DNA of 64,000 nt from Sandaracinobacter neustonicus (GTDB lineage Bacteria > Pseudomonadota > Alphaproteobacteria > Sphingomonadales > Sphingomonadaceae): NCBI RefSeq assembly GCF_006385875.1, contig NZ_VFSU01000028.1, positions 1 to 64,000 of the forward strand. The letters run 5' to 3'. The notes under the pieces were generated by a model. That model was not told the DNA's origin. It searched no databases and was given only the letters and a program-made list of their open reading frames with translations. Position numbers and translations under genes: made by a program. The first letter of the stretch is position 1, and every line of letters begins with the position of its first letter. Below, one piece after another: positions 25,234 to 34,228 of this stretch.

Positions 25234-26493
25234 TCAGAGCCAGCCCGGCACCTGATCCAGTTCCAGAAGTTCCTCCAGCGTTTGCCTGCGCCGGATGACA
25301 GAATAATGGCCACCATCCACCAGCACCTCCGGCACCAGCGGGCGGCTGTTGTAGGTGGAAGCCATGGTGGCCCCGTAAGCGCCCGCTGTCATCAGGCAGA
25401 TCAGGTCGCCTTCCTGCACGGGGGTGATGGCGCGATCCTCTGCAAACATGTCACCGGTTTCGCACACCGGGCCCACCACCGTCGCCCGCATTTCGCCGTC
25501 GCGCGGGCGAACCGCCCGGATATCGTGATAGACGCCATAGAGCGTGGGGCGGATGAGATCGTTCATCGCCGCATCCAGCACCACGAAGCTTTTCGCCGCG
25601 CCGGTTTTCACAAGGATCACCTGCGCCAGCAGCACGCCCGCATTGCCCGCGATCAACCGGCCGGGTTCGAACATCAACTGCACGCCCCAGCCCTTGGTCA
25701 CGTGGCTAACCATCGCGCCATACTCGGCGGGCGAGGGCGGCAACGGCAGCTTCGGATCATAGGGAATGCCAAGCCCGCCCCCAAGATCGACGCGGGTCAC
25801 GCTTTGCCCCGCCGCGCGCAGCCGCCCCATCAGCGCGCCCAGCTTCTCATAGGCGGCCTGCATCGGGGCCAGATCCAGCAACTGGCTGCCGATATGCGCG
25901 GCGACGCCCACCGGCCGGATGCCGGGCAGGGCTGCGGCTTCGGCATAAAGCGCCTCGATCCGGTCCAGCGGCACGCCGAACTTGTTCTCCGCCTTGCCGG
26001 TGGAAATCTTGGCGTGCGTGCCCGCATCCACATCGGGGTTCACGCGGATGGCGATTTCCGCCGTTTTCCCCAGCGCGGTGGCAACGGCGGAGAGATGCCG
26101 AAGCTCAGGCTCGCTTTCCACGTTCAGCTGCAAAATGCCCGCTTCCAGCGCGGCCTTCATTTCATCGGCGGTTTTGCCGACGCCGGAAAAGACGATGCGG
26201 TTCGCGGGGATTCCGGCCGCCAGCGCCCGGCGCATTTCGCCCACCGAAACCACGTCCGCGCCCAGCCCTTCGCGGCCCAGCAGCTTCAGCACCGCCACAT
26301 TGGGGTTGGCCTTCACCGCGAAGGCGATCAGCGGGTTGTCGAGGCCGGACAGCGCCTGCTGAAACACCTGCGCATGGCGGCGCAGCGTGGCCGCGGAATA
26401 GACATAGCAGGGCGTGCCCACCTCGGCGGCGATCCGCTCCAGCGCAACAGCTTCGGCCTGCATCGCGCCATCGGTCAGTTGAAAATAGTCCAT
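25234..26493 (-). CDS. lysA: Diaminopimelate decarboxylase
   Basis: The product has 419 residues. The PLP lysine is K61 in FAVKANPN. HIGSQL, VDLGGGLGIPY and FEPGR form the phosphate-binding and barrel motifs. GPVCETGD provides the catalytic Cys of the C-terminal domain, and GAYGATMASTYNSRP is the family C-terminus. It catalyses the last step of lysine synthesis from meso-diaminopimelate. It overlaps the upstream lptM-like gene at the stop/start junction (ATGA), the common alphaproteobacterial order argH-lptM-lysA. Confidence 0.97.
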   Translation of the reverse strand: MDYFQLTDGAMQAEAVALERIAAEVGTPCYVYSAATLRRHAQVFQQALSGLDNPLIAFAVKANPNVAVLKLLGREGLGADVVSVGEMRRALAAGIPANRIVFSGVGKTADEMKAALEAGILQLNVESEPELRHLSAVATALGKTAEIAIRVNPDVDAGTHAKISTGKAENKFGVPLDRIEALYAEAAALPGIRPVGVAAHIGSQLLDLAPMQAAYEKLGALMGRLRAAGQSVTRVDLGGGLGIPYDPKLPLPPSPAEYGAMVSHVTKGWGVQLMFEPGRLIAGNAGVLLAQVILVKTGAAKSFVVLDAAMNDLIRPTLYGVYHDIRAVRPRDGEMRATVVGPVCETGDMFAEDRAITPVQEGDLICLMTAGAYGATMASTYNSRPLVPEVLVDGGHYSVIRRRQTLEELLELDQVPGWL

Positions 26494-26852
26494 CAGTCCT
26501 GCGGGCTCTGGGGGGTGGTTGTGGCGGCGGGCACCGGCAGCGGGCGGCTGTCCGTCACGGCTTCCTCGCCGGGGAAGGGCACCTTGCGGGTTGATTGGGT
26601 GCCTTCAGGCGGCAGGCTGAACGGGTCGTCGCGCCGCACTTCCAGCTTCACGGTCAGGTCGTCCACGCGCTGCGGCCGGGCATCTGCCGCCACCGTCAGC
26701 CCGTCTGCCACCATCCGCTTTTCGGCGGTGCGGGCTTCTTTCTGCTGTTCGCGCGAAAGCGACGGGTCCGGCGGTTCCAGCCGGGTCAGCGCACCCTTGT
26801 AGCCGCAGCCGGAGAGCAGCAGCGCGGCGATCAGAACGGTCCTTACGCCCAT
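26493..26852 (-). CDS. lptM: Small LptM-like lipoprotein
   Basis: The product has 119 residues. The N-terminus [20 protein letters not shown] has a clear lipobox (LLSGC, lipidated C16) followed by GYKG-L, the hallmark of LptM/YifL lipoproteins that help LptD oxidative maturation at the outer membrane. The remaining 95 residues are hydrophilic and proline-rich, longer than E. coli LptM. Position directly before lysA is conserved for this family. Its start lies inside the last ten bases of argH. Confidence 0.83.
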   Translation of the reverse strand: MGVRTVLIAALLLSGCGYKGALTRLEPPDPSLSREQQKEARTAEKRMVADGLTVAADARPQRVDDLTVKLEVRRDDPFSLPPEGTQSTRKVPFPGEEAVTDSRPLPVPAATTTPQSPQD

Positions 26853-28273
26853 AACGGCACCTCCCGAATGGCGGCTTCGGCGGCGGCCTGCACCCGCGCG
26901 GGCGCGGTGCCGCCAAGGCTGGTGCGGCTGGAGACGCTGGCCTCCACGCTCAGCACGTCGAACACGCGGGCGTCGATGCGGGCATCCACCGCCACCAGTT
27001 CCTCCAGCGTGAGGCCGTCCAGCATCACGCCCTTCTCCTCGGCGGCCTTCACGGCGCGGCCGGTGATGTGATGCGCCTCGCGGAAGGGCACGCCGCCCTC
27101 GCGCACCAGCCAGTCGGCAAGGTCGGTCGCGGTGGAAAAGCCGCTGGCGGCTGCGGCGCGCATGCGCTCGGGCACGAAGCGGATCGTTTCCATCATCCCG
27201 GCCATGGCAGCGAGGCTGAGTTCGAACAGGTCATGCGCCTGAAACACCGGTTCCTTATCGTCCTGCATGTCCTTCGAATAGGCGAGCGGCAGGCCCTTCA
27301 TCGTGACCATCAGGCTGGTCATCAGGCCCAGAATGCGCCCGGCATGGCCGCGCACCAGTTCGGCGGCATCCGGGTTCTTCTTCTGCGGCATGATCGACGA
27401 TCCGGTGGACCATTGATCCGGCAGCTTCACCCAGCCGAACGGCTGGCTGGCCCACAGGATGATTTCCTCGGCGAGGCGAGAGAGGTGCAGCGCACATTGC
27501 GTGGCGCTGGTGAGATATTCTATGGCGAAATCCCGATCGGACACGCTGTCCAGCGAATTGGCGGTGGGCCGGTCGAACCCCAGCGCCTGTGCCGTGAAGG
27601 CGCGGTCCGTCGGGAAGCCGGTGCCCGCCAGTGCGGCCGCGCCCAGCGGGCTTTGGTTCAGCCGGGCGCGCGCATCGCGGAAGCGGCCGAAATCGCGCTT
27701 CAGCATCTCCACATAGGCCAGCAAATGGTGCCCCAGCGTGACGGGCTGCGCCACCTGCAAATGGGTGAAACCCGGCATCACAGTTGCATGATGCTCCAGC
27801 GCGCGGGCGGCCAGTACGCCTGCCAGCGTGCGGATCGCGGCCAGATGCCCGTCTATCGCGTCGCGCGTCCACAGTTTGAAATCGGTGGCGACCTGATCGT
27901 TGCGGCTGCGCGCGGTGTGCAGCCGCCCGGCATCCGGGCCGACGATCTCTTTCAGCCGGGTTTCCACCGTCATGTGGATATCTTCCAGCGCCAGATCGAC
28001 GGGCACGCCGCCCGCTGTATACTCCGCCTCAACCTGTTGCAGCCCGGCGGAAATCGCCTCTGCCGCGCCCGTTTCGATGATGCCCTGCCGCCCCAGCATC
28101 GCCACATGGGCGATGGAGCCGCGGATATCCTGCCGCCACAAGCGCTTGTCGAAGGGGATGGAGGCATTTATCTCGGCCATGACGGCCGAGGGTCCGCCCT
28201 CGAACCGGCCCCCCCACAGCGTGTTGGCGCCACCCCCGGTGCCTGCGCCAGAGTCGTTGCCGGAGGTTGTCAT
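26843..28273 (-). CDS. argH: Argininosuccinate lyase
   Basis: The product has 476 residues. [30 protein letters not shown] is the family N-terminus. The fumarase-superfamily signature is [12 protein letters not shown], and [13 protein letters not shown] carries further active-site residues. It produces arginine and fumarate. The ATG at 28273 gives a 15-residue Gly/Ser-rich leader before the conserved region. This start codon shares bases with the ATG of the divergent TlpA-like gene (CATG), so the argH promoter must lie within that neighbour. It leads the argH-lptM-lysA-galU run. Confidence 0.96.
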   Translation of the reverse strand: MTTSGNDSGAGTGGGANTLWGGRFEGGPSAVMAEINASIPFDKRLWRQDIRGSIAHVAMLGRQGIIETGAAEAISAGLQQVEAEYTAGGVPVDLALEDIHMTVETRLKEIVGPDAGRLHTARSRNDQVATDFKLWTRDAIDGHLAAIRTLAGVLAARALEHHATVMPGFTHLQVAQPVTLGHHLLAYVEMLKRDFGRFRDARARLNQSPLGAAALAGTGFPTDRAFTAQALGFDRPTANSLDSVSDRDFAIEYLTSATQCALHLSRLAEEIILWASQPFGWVKLPDQWSTGSSIMPQKKNPDAAELVRGHAGRILGLMTSLMVTMKGLPLAYSKDMQDDKEPVFQAHDLFELSLAAMAGMMETIRFVPERMRAAAASGFSTATDLADWLVREGGVPFREAHHITGRAVKAAEEKGVMLDGLTLEELVAVDARIDARVFDVLSVEASVSSRTSLGGTAPARVQAAAEAAIREVPLWA

Positions 28274-28838
28274 GAAGCCTGTCGTTTCCCTTGCCGCACT
28301 GTTGCTGCTGACGGCCTGCCAGCCGCCAAGCCCTAAGGCCGAAGAAGCGCCCCCGCAACCCGCCGCCACACCGGCCGACGCACCGCAGGGCAGCTTTGAC
28401 ACCAGCTTCGCGGGTACCCCCGCGCCGGACCTGCCGCTGGAAACCTCGCCGGATGGCAAGACGGAGACCATTGCCGACATCCTGAAGGCCAACCCCGGCC
28501 AGCCGCTGCTGGTGAACCTGTGGGCCACATGGTGCGCGCCCTGCATCAAGGAACTGCCCACGCTCGACGCGCTGGCGAAGGCAACGAAGGGCAAGCTGAC
28601 GGTGGTGCCGATCAGCCAGGATATGGAAGGCTGGCGCAAGGTGAGCAGCGCCTTCACCCCGGCGCGCTACCCGAACCTTTCCACCCGGGTGGAATCCGGC
28701 ATGCAGTTCGGTTTCCAGCTGAAGGCGCGCGGGCTGCCGCTAACGATCCTCTATGATTCAGAAGGCAAGGAAGTCTGGCGCTACGCCGGAGACCGGGACT
28801 GGATGGCCCCGGACAGCCGGGCGCGGATCGGGGTTTAG
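28272..28838 (+). CDS. TlpA-like thioredoxin-fold lipoprotein
   Basis: The product has 188 residues. A lipoprotein signal ends at LLLTAC (C16). A Pro/Ala-rich linker leads to a thioredoxin-fold domain with [18 protein letters not shown] (active site WCAPC) and the cis-Pro loop [10 protein letters not shown]. It is anchored at the periplasmic face and likely reduces disulfides in cytochrome c apoproteins or protects envelope proteins. GGAGG lies five bases before the ATG. Its start codon overlaps that of argH on the other strand. Confidence 0.9.
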   Translation: MKPVVSLAALLLLTACQPPSPKAEEAPPQPAATPADAPQGSFDTSFAGTPAPDLPLETSPDGKTETIADILKANPGQPLLVNLWATWCAPCIKELPTLDALAKATKGKLTVVPISQDMEGWRKVSSAFTPARYPNLSTRVESGMQFGFQLKARGLPLTILYDSEGKEVWRYAGDRDWMAPDSRARIGV

Positions 28839-28919
28839 CGTTTGGCGATTTCATCCCTTGCAAACCGGCATCGCCTGCCTGTTCTTCTGACACACCTCTC
28901 CTGACCCGCTTCTTCTGGT

Positions 28920-29018
28920 CCGCTCAGGCTGAGCTTGTCGAAGCCCCGGACGTGAAAGCGCAATGGCTGAGGCCGGGGGTGCATGCGTCATGGGCTTCGA
29001 CAAGCTCAGCCTGAGCGG
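28920..29018. repeat. Paired 26-bp inverted repeat element (99 bp)
   Basis: The arms 28920-28945 and 28993-29018 are perfect 26-bp inverted repeats starting CCGCTCAGGCTGAGC. The 47-nt spacer shares AAAGCGCAA-GGCT with the spacer of the equal pair at 41-138. Single arms of the same repeat occur in composite copies 2, 3, 6 and 8. It lies between the 3' ends of the TlpA-like gene and a hypothetical gene, so it may act as a bidirectional terminator. Nothing else is seen in this 216-bp gap. Confidence 0.85.
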
Positions 29019-29054
29019 GGGAGGGGCCGAGCCGGGGGAACCCGGGCGGCGCGC

Positions 29055-29402
29055 TCAATCATCCACGCCGATCTCGATGAATTTCCAGCCGCCGTCATCA
29101 GCGAATATGTAGATGCTGCCCTGGCAGAAGATCTGCCGGCTGCCGCCATAATCCACCAGCTCCGGCTTGCGGAAACAGGCCTGTGTAGGCGGATCGAACA
29201 GCGCGGGCACGGCGGCTTCGAAGCCACTGGCATCCAGCATCCGCCCCTGAAACAGGAAGGGCAGCCGGGTGTGCGCGCGGATCGCCTTCGCATCGCCCGC
29301 CAGCACCGCCGCGCGGAACGGGCCGAAGAAATCCTCGAACGAAGCCGCCTGCGCCTGAACCTGCGCGGGGAGCAGCATCAGCAACAGCGCCAGCCGCTTC
29401 AT
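29055..29402 (-). CDS. Small secreted hypothetical protein
   Basis: The product has 115 residues. It has a signal peptide (MKRLALLLMLLPAQVQAQA). The mature part contains SFEDFFGPFRAAVLAGDAKAIRAHTRLPFLF and two Cys (ACFRK, FCQGS) that may form a disulfide. GGWKFIEIGVDD at the end resembles the NTF2-like folds of small secreted proteins, but I cannot assign a family. It is coupled to the upstream membrane-protein gene by an ATGA overlap (29399-29402), so the two probably act together. Confidence 0.72.
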   Translation of the reverse strand: MKRLALLLMLLPAQVQAQAASFEDFFGPFRAAVLAGDAKAIRAHTRLPFLFQGRMLDASGFEAAVPALFDPPTQACFRKPELVDYGGSRQIFCQGSIYIFADDGGWKFIEIGVDD

Positions 29403-30049
29403 GTGCGGGCCGCCCGCAGCCCGGCCCATCTGGCCGCGCGCGGAAACAGAAACAGTTGCAGCGCCGCCCAGAAACCGACGAAGCCAAGCGCGGCGGCGCG
29501 TTGCGCCGGGCTGGCGACGCGCGGCGCAACGTCTGCCACATGGCTCAGCGCCGCCACCGAATCGGCGCGCGCCGCTGCCGTGCCCTTGTCCATGCCCAGC
29601 ACGATCAGCGCCCGCCCCGGCTCCGCCATCAGACGGCCCTGCATGCCGTCCAGCGTCGTCACATGGCCGTCCGGCCCCTGCGTTGAAACGCGATAATTGG
29701 CCGCCAGCGCCGCACCGAGGTCGCCCGCCCCCACGGCAGCCGCCGCCAGCGAGCCATCCGGATTCACCGCCGCAGCCGCAGCCTCCGCGCCGGGCACCAC
29801 CGCGCGCGCATCCACCACCGGCCCCGCCGCCCCCAGCAACCGGGCCGCATCGACGAACTGACCATCCGCCACCGCCCATTCCGGGCCATGGCCGGCAACC
29901 GCCGCCGGCGGCGGCCAATCCAGCGATCCAGCCTGCCGTTGAAACAGCGCCAGCAGCAACGCCGGCACGGCCAGCACGAACAGGCCCAGATAGCCAAGGA
30001 AAAAGGCGGCAATCCGCCCCCAATTGGTCGAAATCTCAGCGGACTTCAT
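29399..30049 (-). CDS. Hypothetical membrane protein with two terminal TM segments
   Basis: The product has 216 residues. TM1 lies at about 13-35 (IAAFFLGYLGLFVLAVPALLLALF) and TM2 near the C-terminus (ALGFVGFWAALQLFLFP). The 150 residues between are Ala/Gly/Asp-rich and most likely periplasmic. No family motif is recognised. It is the first gene of a two-gene unit with the small secreted protein and starts 65 bp downstream of the lipoyl-domain gene on the same strand. Composition is typical for the window, with no sign of recent transfer. Confidence 0.65.
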   Translation of the reverse strand: MKSAEISTNWGRIAAFFLGYLGLFVLAVPALLLALFQRQAGSLDWPPPAAVAGHGPEWAVADGQFVDAARLLGAAGPVVDARAVVPGAEAAAAAVNPDGSLAAAAVGAGDLGAALAANYRVSTQGPDGHVTTLDGMQGRLMAEPGRALIVLGMDKGTAAARADSVAALSHVADVAPRVASPAQRAAALGFVGFWAALQLFLFPRAARWAGLRAART

Positions 30050-30114
30050 TCAGCACCCCCGAAGGGCCGCAACATGGCCGGATCAGCGCGCCCGCGCAAT
30101 CAGGCGGCCCGCCC

Positions 30115-30351
30115 TCATTCGATCACGGCCACCAGTTCGCCCCGGTTCACCACGCTTTCCGGCTCCACGCGAATCCGCAGCGTGCCGGATGCCGGGGCCT
30201 CCAGCTCCAGAGTCACCTTTTCCACCAGAACCTCGGCGATCACGTCTCCGGCGGCCACGGCCGCGCCATCGTCCAGCACCCACAGCAGGGTCGATCCGGT
30301 CTCGCTGTCTTCTTCCCACAGATCGTCGGGAATGATCACGTCGGTTGCCAT
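30115..30351 (-). CDS. Free-standing lipoyl/biotinyl-domain protein
   Basis: The product has 78 residues, a single complete lipoyl-type domain: GSTLLWVLDDGAAVAAGDVIAEVLVEKVTLELEAPASGTLRI. K45 in VEKVTLE sits at the hairpin tip where lipoate (or biotin) is attached; VEK-T is closer to lipoyl (ETDKA) than biotinyl (MKM) sites. Dehydrogenase E2 proteins normally carry this domain fused to a catalytic core, which is absent here. GcvH is longer. No E1, E2, E3 or carboxylase gene is adjacent, so its partner enzyme is unknown. It is divergent from glpD. Confidence 0.8.
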   Translation of the reverse strand: MATDVIIPDDLWEEDSETGSTLLWVLDDGAAVAAGDVIAEVLVEKVTLELEAPASGTLRIRVEPESVVNRGELVAVIE

Positions 30352-30501
30352 CGTGCGTCAGCCTCGTTCGCAAGCTACAGGCGCTGAACCTAGCGCAGTG
30401 CGCAGCGCCCTAGCGCCTCCCGCTTGTATCAGCGACTCAAATCTCCAGCCGCGCGCAAGGCCCTTCCCGAATCCGCCGCAGGTTCGCTACGCAGATGCGG
30501 C

Positions 30502-31959
30502 ATGGCTGAAACAGACATCCTCGATCTTCTGATCATCGGCGGCGGCGTGAACGGCGCGGGCCTCGCCCGGGACGCCGCCGGGCGCGGCCTTCGCACGGCC
30601 ATGCTGGAGGCGGGCGATCTGGGCGGGGCCACCTCGTCGGCGTCGTCCAAGCTGATTCACGGGGGCTTGCGCTATCTGGAATTTTACGAGTTCGCTCTCG
30701 TCCGCAAGGCGCTGGCCGAACGCGAGGTGATCCTGCGCAACGCCCCGCACATCAGCCGCCCCATGCCCTTCCTGCTGCCGTTGGAACCGCATCTGCGCCC
30801 CGGCTGGATGATCCGCGCCGGGCTGTTCCTCTATGATCATCTCGCCCGTCGCCGCGAGGTGCCCGGCTCCTCGTCGCTGGATCTGCGCAAGGATGCCGCA
30901 GGCCCCGCCTTCGATCGCCACCTGAAACGCGCCTTCCGTTACTGGGACGGCTGGATCGACGACAGCCGACTGGTGATCCTGAACGCCCGCGACGCCGCCA
31001 ACCGGGGCGCAGGCATCTACCCGCGCGACGCCGCCGTCTCCGCCCGCCGCACCGAGTTTGGCTGGGAGGTGCAAACCGCATCCGGCCGCCGCCACGCTGC
31101 GCGGCAACTGGTGAACTGCGCCGGGCCATGGGCGGGCCGCGTCGCCACGGATCTGCTAGCCCTGCCGGACGCCCCGCGCCTCTCTCTGGTGCAGGGCAGC
31201 CACATCGTCACCCGCAAGGTGAACCGCACCGCAGACGCCTGGATGTTGCAACAGCCCGATGGCCGCATCATCTTCGTGATCCCGTGGGAAGGCGAATTCA
31301 GCCTGATCGGTACCACCGAAACACCGGTGGAAAGCCCGGACGCCCCGCACATCACCGCAGAGGAAGAAGCCTATCTGCTGGGCGCGGTGAACCGCAGCCT
31401 CGCCAAGCCGCTGGAACCGGGGGATATCCTGCACCGCTTCTCCGGCATCCGCCCGCTGGTGCTGGAAGAGGGCAAATCCGCCCGCGAAACCACACGAGAC
31501 TGGAAGCTGCTGCCGCACGAGGGCGCGGCGGCGATGACGGTGATCGGCGGCAAGATCACCACTTACCGCCTGCTCGCCGAAGCCGTGCTGAAGCAACTGG
31601 CCCCCGGAACCAGGCGCTGGACCCACAACGCCCCGCTGCCCGGCGGCGACATCCCCCGCACCGGCGGCACCGCCCGTGCCGATTTCGATCAATGGCTGGG
31701 CCGGCTGAAACAACGCCACAACCTCTACGATCCGGCCATCGTCACCCGCATGGCCCATCTGTGGGGCACAGACAGCGACGCCATGCTGGAAAACGGGCTG
31801 GGGGAAAATCTGGGCGGCCTGTTCGAAGCCGAACTGGCCCACATGCGCGACCGCGAATGGGCCACCACCGCCGAAGACGCCCTGTGGCGACGCAGCAAAA
31901 TGGGCCTGCGGATGACGCCTGAAGCGCAGGTGCGGGTGCAGGGGTTTTTCGGCGGGTAA
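30502..31959 (+). CDS. glpD: FAD-dependent glycerol-3-phosphate dehydrogenase
   Basis: The product has 485 residues. LLIIGGGVNGAGLARDAAGRGL is the FAD site and SSASSKLIHGGLRYLE the GlpD signature. IIFVIPWEGEFSLIGTTE and TVIGGKITTYRLLAE complete the family pattern. It oxidises glycerol 3-phosphate to dihydroxyacetone phosphate at the inner membrane, feeding electrons to quinones. No glpK, glpF or glpR is adjacent. The start at 30502 is set by family alignment; an in-frame extension of 26 codons has no similarity and there is no strong Shine-Dalgarno sequence. Confidence 0.95.
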   Translation: MAETDILDLLIIGGGVNGAGLARDAAGRGLRTAMLEAGDLGGATSSASSKLIHGGLRYLEFYEFALVRKALAEREVILRNAPHISRPMPFLLPLEPHLRPGWMIRAGLFLYDHLARRREVPGSSSLDLRKDAAGPAFDRHLKRAFRYWDGWIDDSRLVILNARDAANRGAGIYPRDAAVSARRTEFGWEVQTASGRRHAARQLVNCAGPWAGRVATDLLALPDAPRLSLVQGSHIVTRKVNRTADAWMLQQPDGRIIFVIPWEGEFSLIGTTETPVESPDAPHITAEEEAYLLGAVNRSLAKPLEPGDILHRFSGIRPLVLEEGKSARETTRDWKLLPHEGAAAMTVIGGKITTYRLLAEAVLKQLAPGTRRWTHNAPLPGGDIPRTGGTARADFDQWLGRLKQRHNLYDPAIVTRMAHLWGTDSDAMLENGLGENLGGLFEAELAHMRDREWATTAEDALWRRSKMGLRMTPEAQVRVQGFFGG

Positions 31960-31991
31960 GCGGTTGGGGGGCGTTTTTGCGCGCCGCGCGG

Positions 31992-32224
31992 CCAAGGGCT
32001 CTGCCCTTGGAACCCGGCAGGGAAATGATTTCCCTGCACCCTCTAAGTTGGCGGGGTGGCCCAATTTAAACGCCGTGTGAGTGATCAGATTCGATTGCCT
32101 GCGGCGCTACGCGGCTCTCTCTCCCCGCCGGGGAGAGAGATGGAGAGAGGGGAGCAACGTTGGGCCAAACCCACGACCCTCCCCACCAACCACAGCCGTC
32201 ACCCCGGATCAAGTCCGGGGTGAC
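31992..32224 (+). repeat. Composite intergenic repeat, copy 5 (right part missing)
   Basis: The left end hairpin is CCAAGGGC-TCT-GCCCTTGG (31992-32010), then AACCCGG, then the GGGAAA/TTTCCC hairpin (32018-32036). TTCGATTGCCTGCGGCGC and the CTCTCCCC palindrome follow. The unit breaks off after a CCCCGGATCAAGTCCGGGG palindrome (32201-32220, flanked by GTCA/TGAC). The GC-rich palindrome and right-end hairpins are absent. It lies between the convergent glpD and MFS genes. Confidence 0.84.
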
Positions 32225-32314
32225 GGCTGGAGATCACAAGGCTGAAAGACCAAGTCTGGGTGCCGGGGGCACGGCTGCCTGCCGACGTGAAGCGCCAGAA
32301 CCCCTTCGTTCACA

Positions 32315-33511
32315 TCAACCCCGCCGCCGGTCCGACAGCATCGCGATCCCCCACATCAGCAGCCCGCCCAGCGCCAGCCCCGCGCCTACGAAGCCGCTCG
32401 ATTCAAACCCGTAGCCAGCCGCAACCGCCATCCCCGCCAGCCACGGACCCAGCGCGTTGGCGAAGTTGAACGCGCTGTGATGCAAAGATGCCGCGAGCGT
32501 CTGCGCCTTGCCCGCAACATCCATCAGCCGCGCCTGCAAGGGCACGCCGAACGATCCGGTGATGCCCAGCAGGAACACCAGCGGGCAGAGCGTCCACAGG
32601 CTGTGCGCCGCGAAGGGGAACAGCGCCAGCACCACAGCGGCCAGCGCCAGCATGATGCCCACCGTGGGCATCAGCGCCCGGTCCGCGCCCCAGCCCGCCA
32701 CCAGCGTGCCCAGCGTCATCCCCAGCCCGAACAGCGCCAGCACCGCCGGAATCGCCGCCGCCGGGGCCATGGTGACATCCAGCAGCGTGGAGGCGAGATA
32801 GGTATACACCGCGAACAGCCCGCCAAAGCCGATCGCGCCGATGGACAGCGTCAGCCACACCTGCCCGTTGGCCAGCGCGCCCAGCTCCGTCAGCGGGCTT
32901 TGCCCCGCCTTCGCCGGCTGGCTGGGGGCGAGCCAGGCGATCAGCGCCGCCGTCGCCAGCGCGCAGGCCGTCACCAGCCCGAAGCCCCAGCGCCAGCCGA
33001 ACTGCTGGCCGATGATATTGGCCAGCGGCACGCCGATGATCGTCGCCACCGTCAAGCCCAGCATTACCCGCGCCATCGCCTGCGCCCGCTTCGCCAACGG
33101 CACCATGCTGGCCGCCATCAGCGCCGCGACCCCGAAATAGGCCCCGTGCGGGACCCCGGCCAGAAAGCGGAACGCCAGCATCTGCCCGAAATCAGACGCC
33201 ATCGCAGACAGAAGATTGCCGCCCGCGAACAACAGCATCAGCCCCACCAGCAGCCGACGCCGATCCATCCGCGCCCCCAGCACCGCCAGCAAGGGCGCGC
33301 CCACCACAACCCCCAGCGCATAAGCGCTGATGGCGTGGCTCGCCCGCGCCTCCGTCACGCCCAGATCGGGCGCAAAAAAGGGCAGCAGGCTCATCGTCGC
33401 AAACTCGGTGGTGCCAATGGCAAACCCGCCCAGCGCCAGCGCCGCCAGCACAGGTGCCACACGCGGGGTTTGCGCGTCCTCGGGCGGGGAAATCGGACGA
33501 AACTGGTTCAT
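32315..33511 (-). CDS. MFS transporter (DHA1/AraJ-like)
   Basis: The product has 398 residues with about 12 hydrophobic segments. Motif A of the major facilitator superfamily is recognisable in LLAVLGARMDRRRLLVGLML, and AVLALFGLGMTLGTLVAGWGADR marks the second half. ATTEFATM-like sequence near TM1 (GGFAIGTTEFATMSLLP) is characteristic of AraJ/CynX-type DHA1 exporters of sugars or drugs. The start at 33511 follows AGGGGGA. An in-frame extension upstream runs into repeat sequence and is not coding. The substrate is unknown. Confidence 0.88.
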   Translation of the reverse strand: MNQFRPISPPEDAQTPRVAPVLAALALGGFAIGTTEFATMSLLPFFAPDLGVTEARASHAISAYALGVVVGAPLLAVLGARMDRRRLLVGLMLLFAGGNLLSAMASDFGQMLAFRFLAGVPHGAYFGVAALMAASMVPLAKRAQAMARVMLGLTVATIIGVPLANIIGQQFGWRWGFGLVTACALATAALIAWLAPSQPAKAGQSPLTELGALANGQVWLTLSIGAIGFGGLFAVYTYLASTLLDVTMAPAAAIPAVLALFGLGMTLGTLVAGWGADRALMPTVGIMLALAAVVLALFPFAAHSLWTLCPLVFLLGITGSFGVPLQARLMDVAGKAQTLAASLHHSAFNFANALGPWLAGMAVAAGYGFESSGFVGAGLALGGLLMWGIAMLSDRRRG

Positions 33512-33605
33512 ATTCCCCCTATGCGGATTTGTGCAGCGCAGCACCAGCGGGGCAGGGCGAGCGGCTGCCATGCGGCGGGGGTGGGGTTGGGGTGGGGTGG
33601 GAGAT

Positions 33606-34166
33606 GCCTCCGGTGACCAAAGGCTCTGCCCTTGGAACCCTGCCTGCGGTTTTTTTTGCCTCCGGCGGGCAGGGAAATGATTTCCCTGCACCCTCAACAT
33701 TTGCGTTGCGCCTGAACACCAGCGCCGTGTGTGTGATCAGATTCGATTGCCTGCGGCGCAACGCGGCTCTCTCTCCCCGCTGGGGAGAGAGGTGGAGAGA
33801 GGGGAGCAACGCCGGGCCAAGCCCACCAACCTCTCCACCCGCTCAGCCTGAGCTTGTCGAAGGCCCCTGAACAAACCCACCACGCTCCCAACCAACCACA
33901 ACCGTCACCCCGGACTTGATCCGGGGTCCAGCTGTTCTTCGGCAACGCTGCGGGTGGAAAGCTTGACCCCGGATCAAGTCCGGGGTGACGGGTGTGGGTG
34001 TGGAGAGGGTGGGATATGCCCCAAAGCGCCGCAGGCAATAACCACCGACCTCGCGCCAAGCGGATGGCCCCCACCCCAACCCCTCCCCTGAAGAGGAGGG
34101 GCTTAAAAAACGTCGGGGGTGCAGGGGCGTCACGCCCCTGCCGGGGTGAAGGGGCAGAGCCCCTTC
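33606..34166 (+). repeat. Composite intergenic repeat, copy 6
   Basis: The left end is doubled. GCCTCCGG at 33606 leads into a CCAAAGGC-TCT-GCCCTTGG-like hairpin, and a second GCCTCCGGCGGGC at 33658 leads into the GGGAAA/TTTCCC hairpin. The standard order follows: TTCGATTGCCTGCGGCGC, CTCTCCCC palindrome, CCGCTCAGCCTGAGC (33839), inverted CCCCGGACTTGATCCGGGG pair (about 33907-33989), CGCCGCAGGCAATAA, GC-rich palindrome with AAGA loop, GGGGCG/CGCCCC hairpin, and the right end hairpin GAAGGGGC-AGA-GCCCCTTC (34148-34166). The rest of the 0.7-kb gap shows nothing. Confidence 0.87.
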
Positions 34167-34228
34167 AATTCTCGTTAGCCGCTCCACCACAGTAGCAGGC
34201 CGCGCCCTTCAAACGTCGCGCCCCCGCC

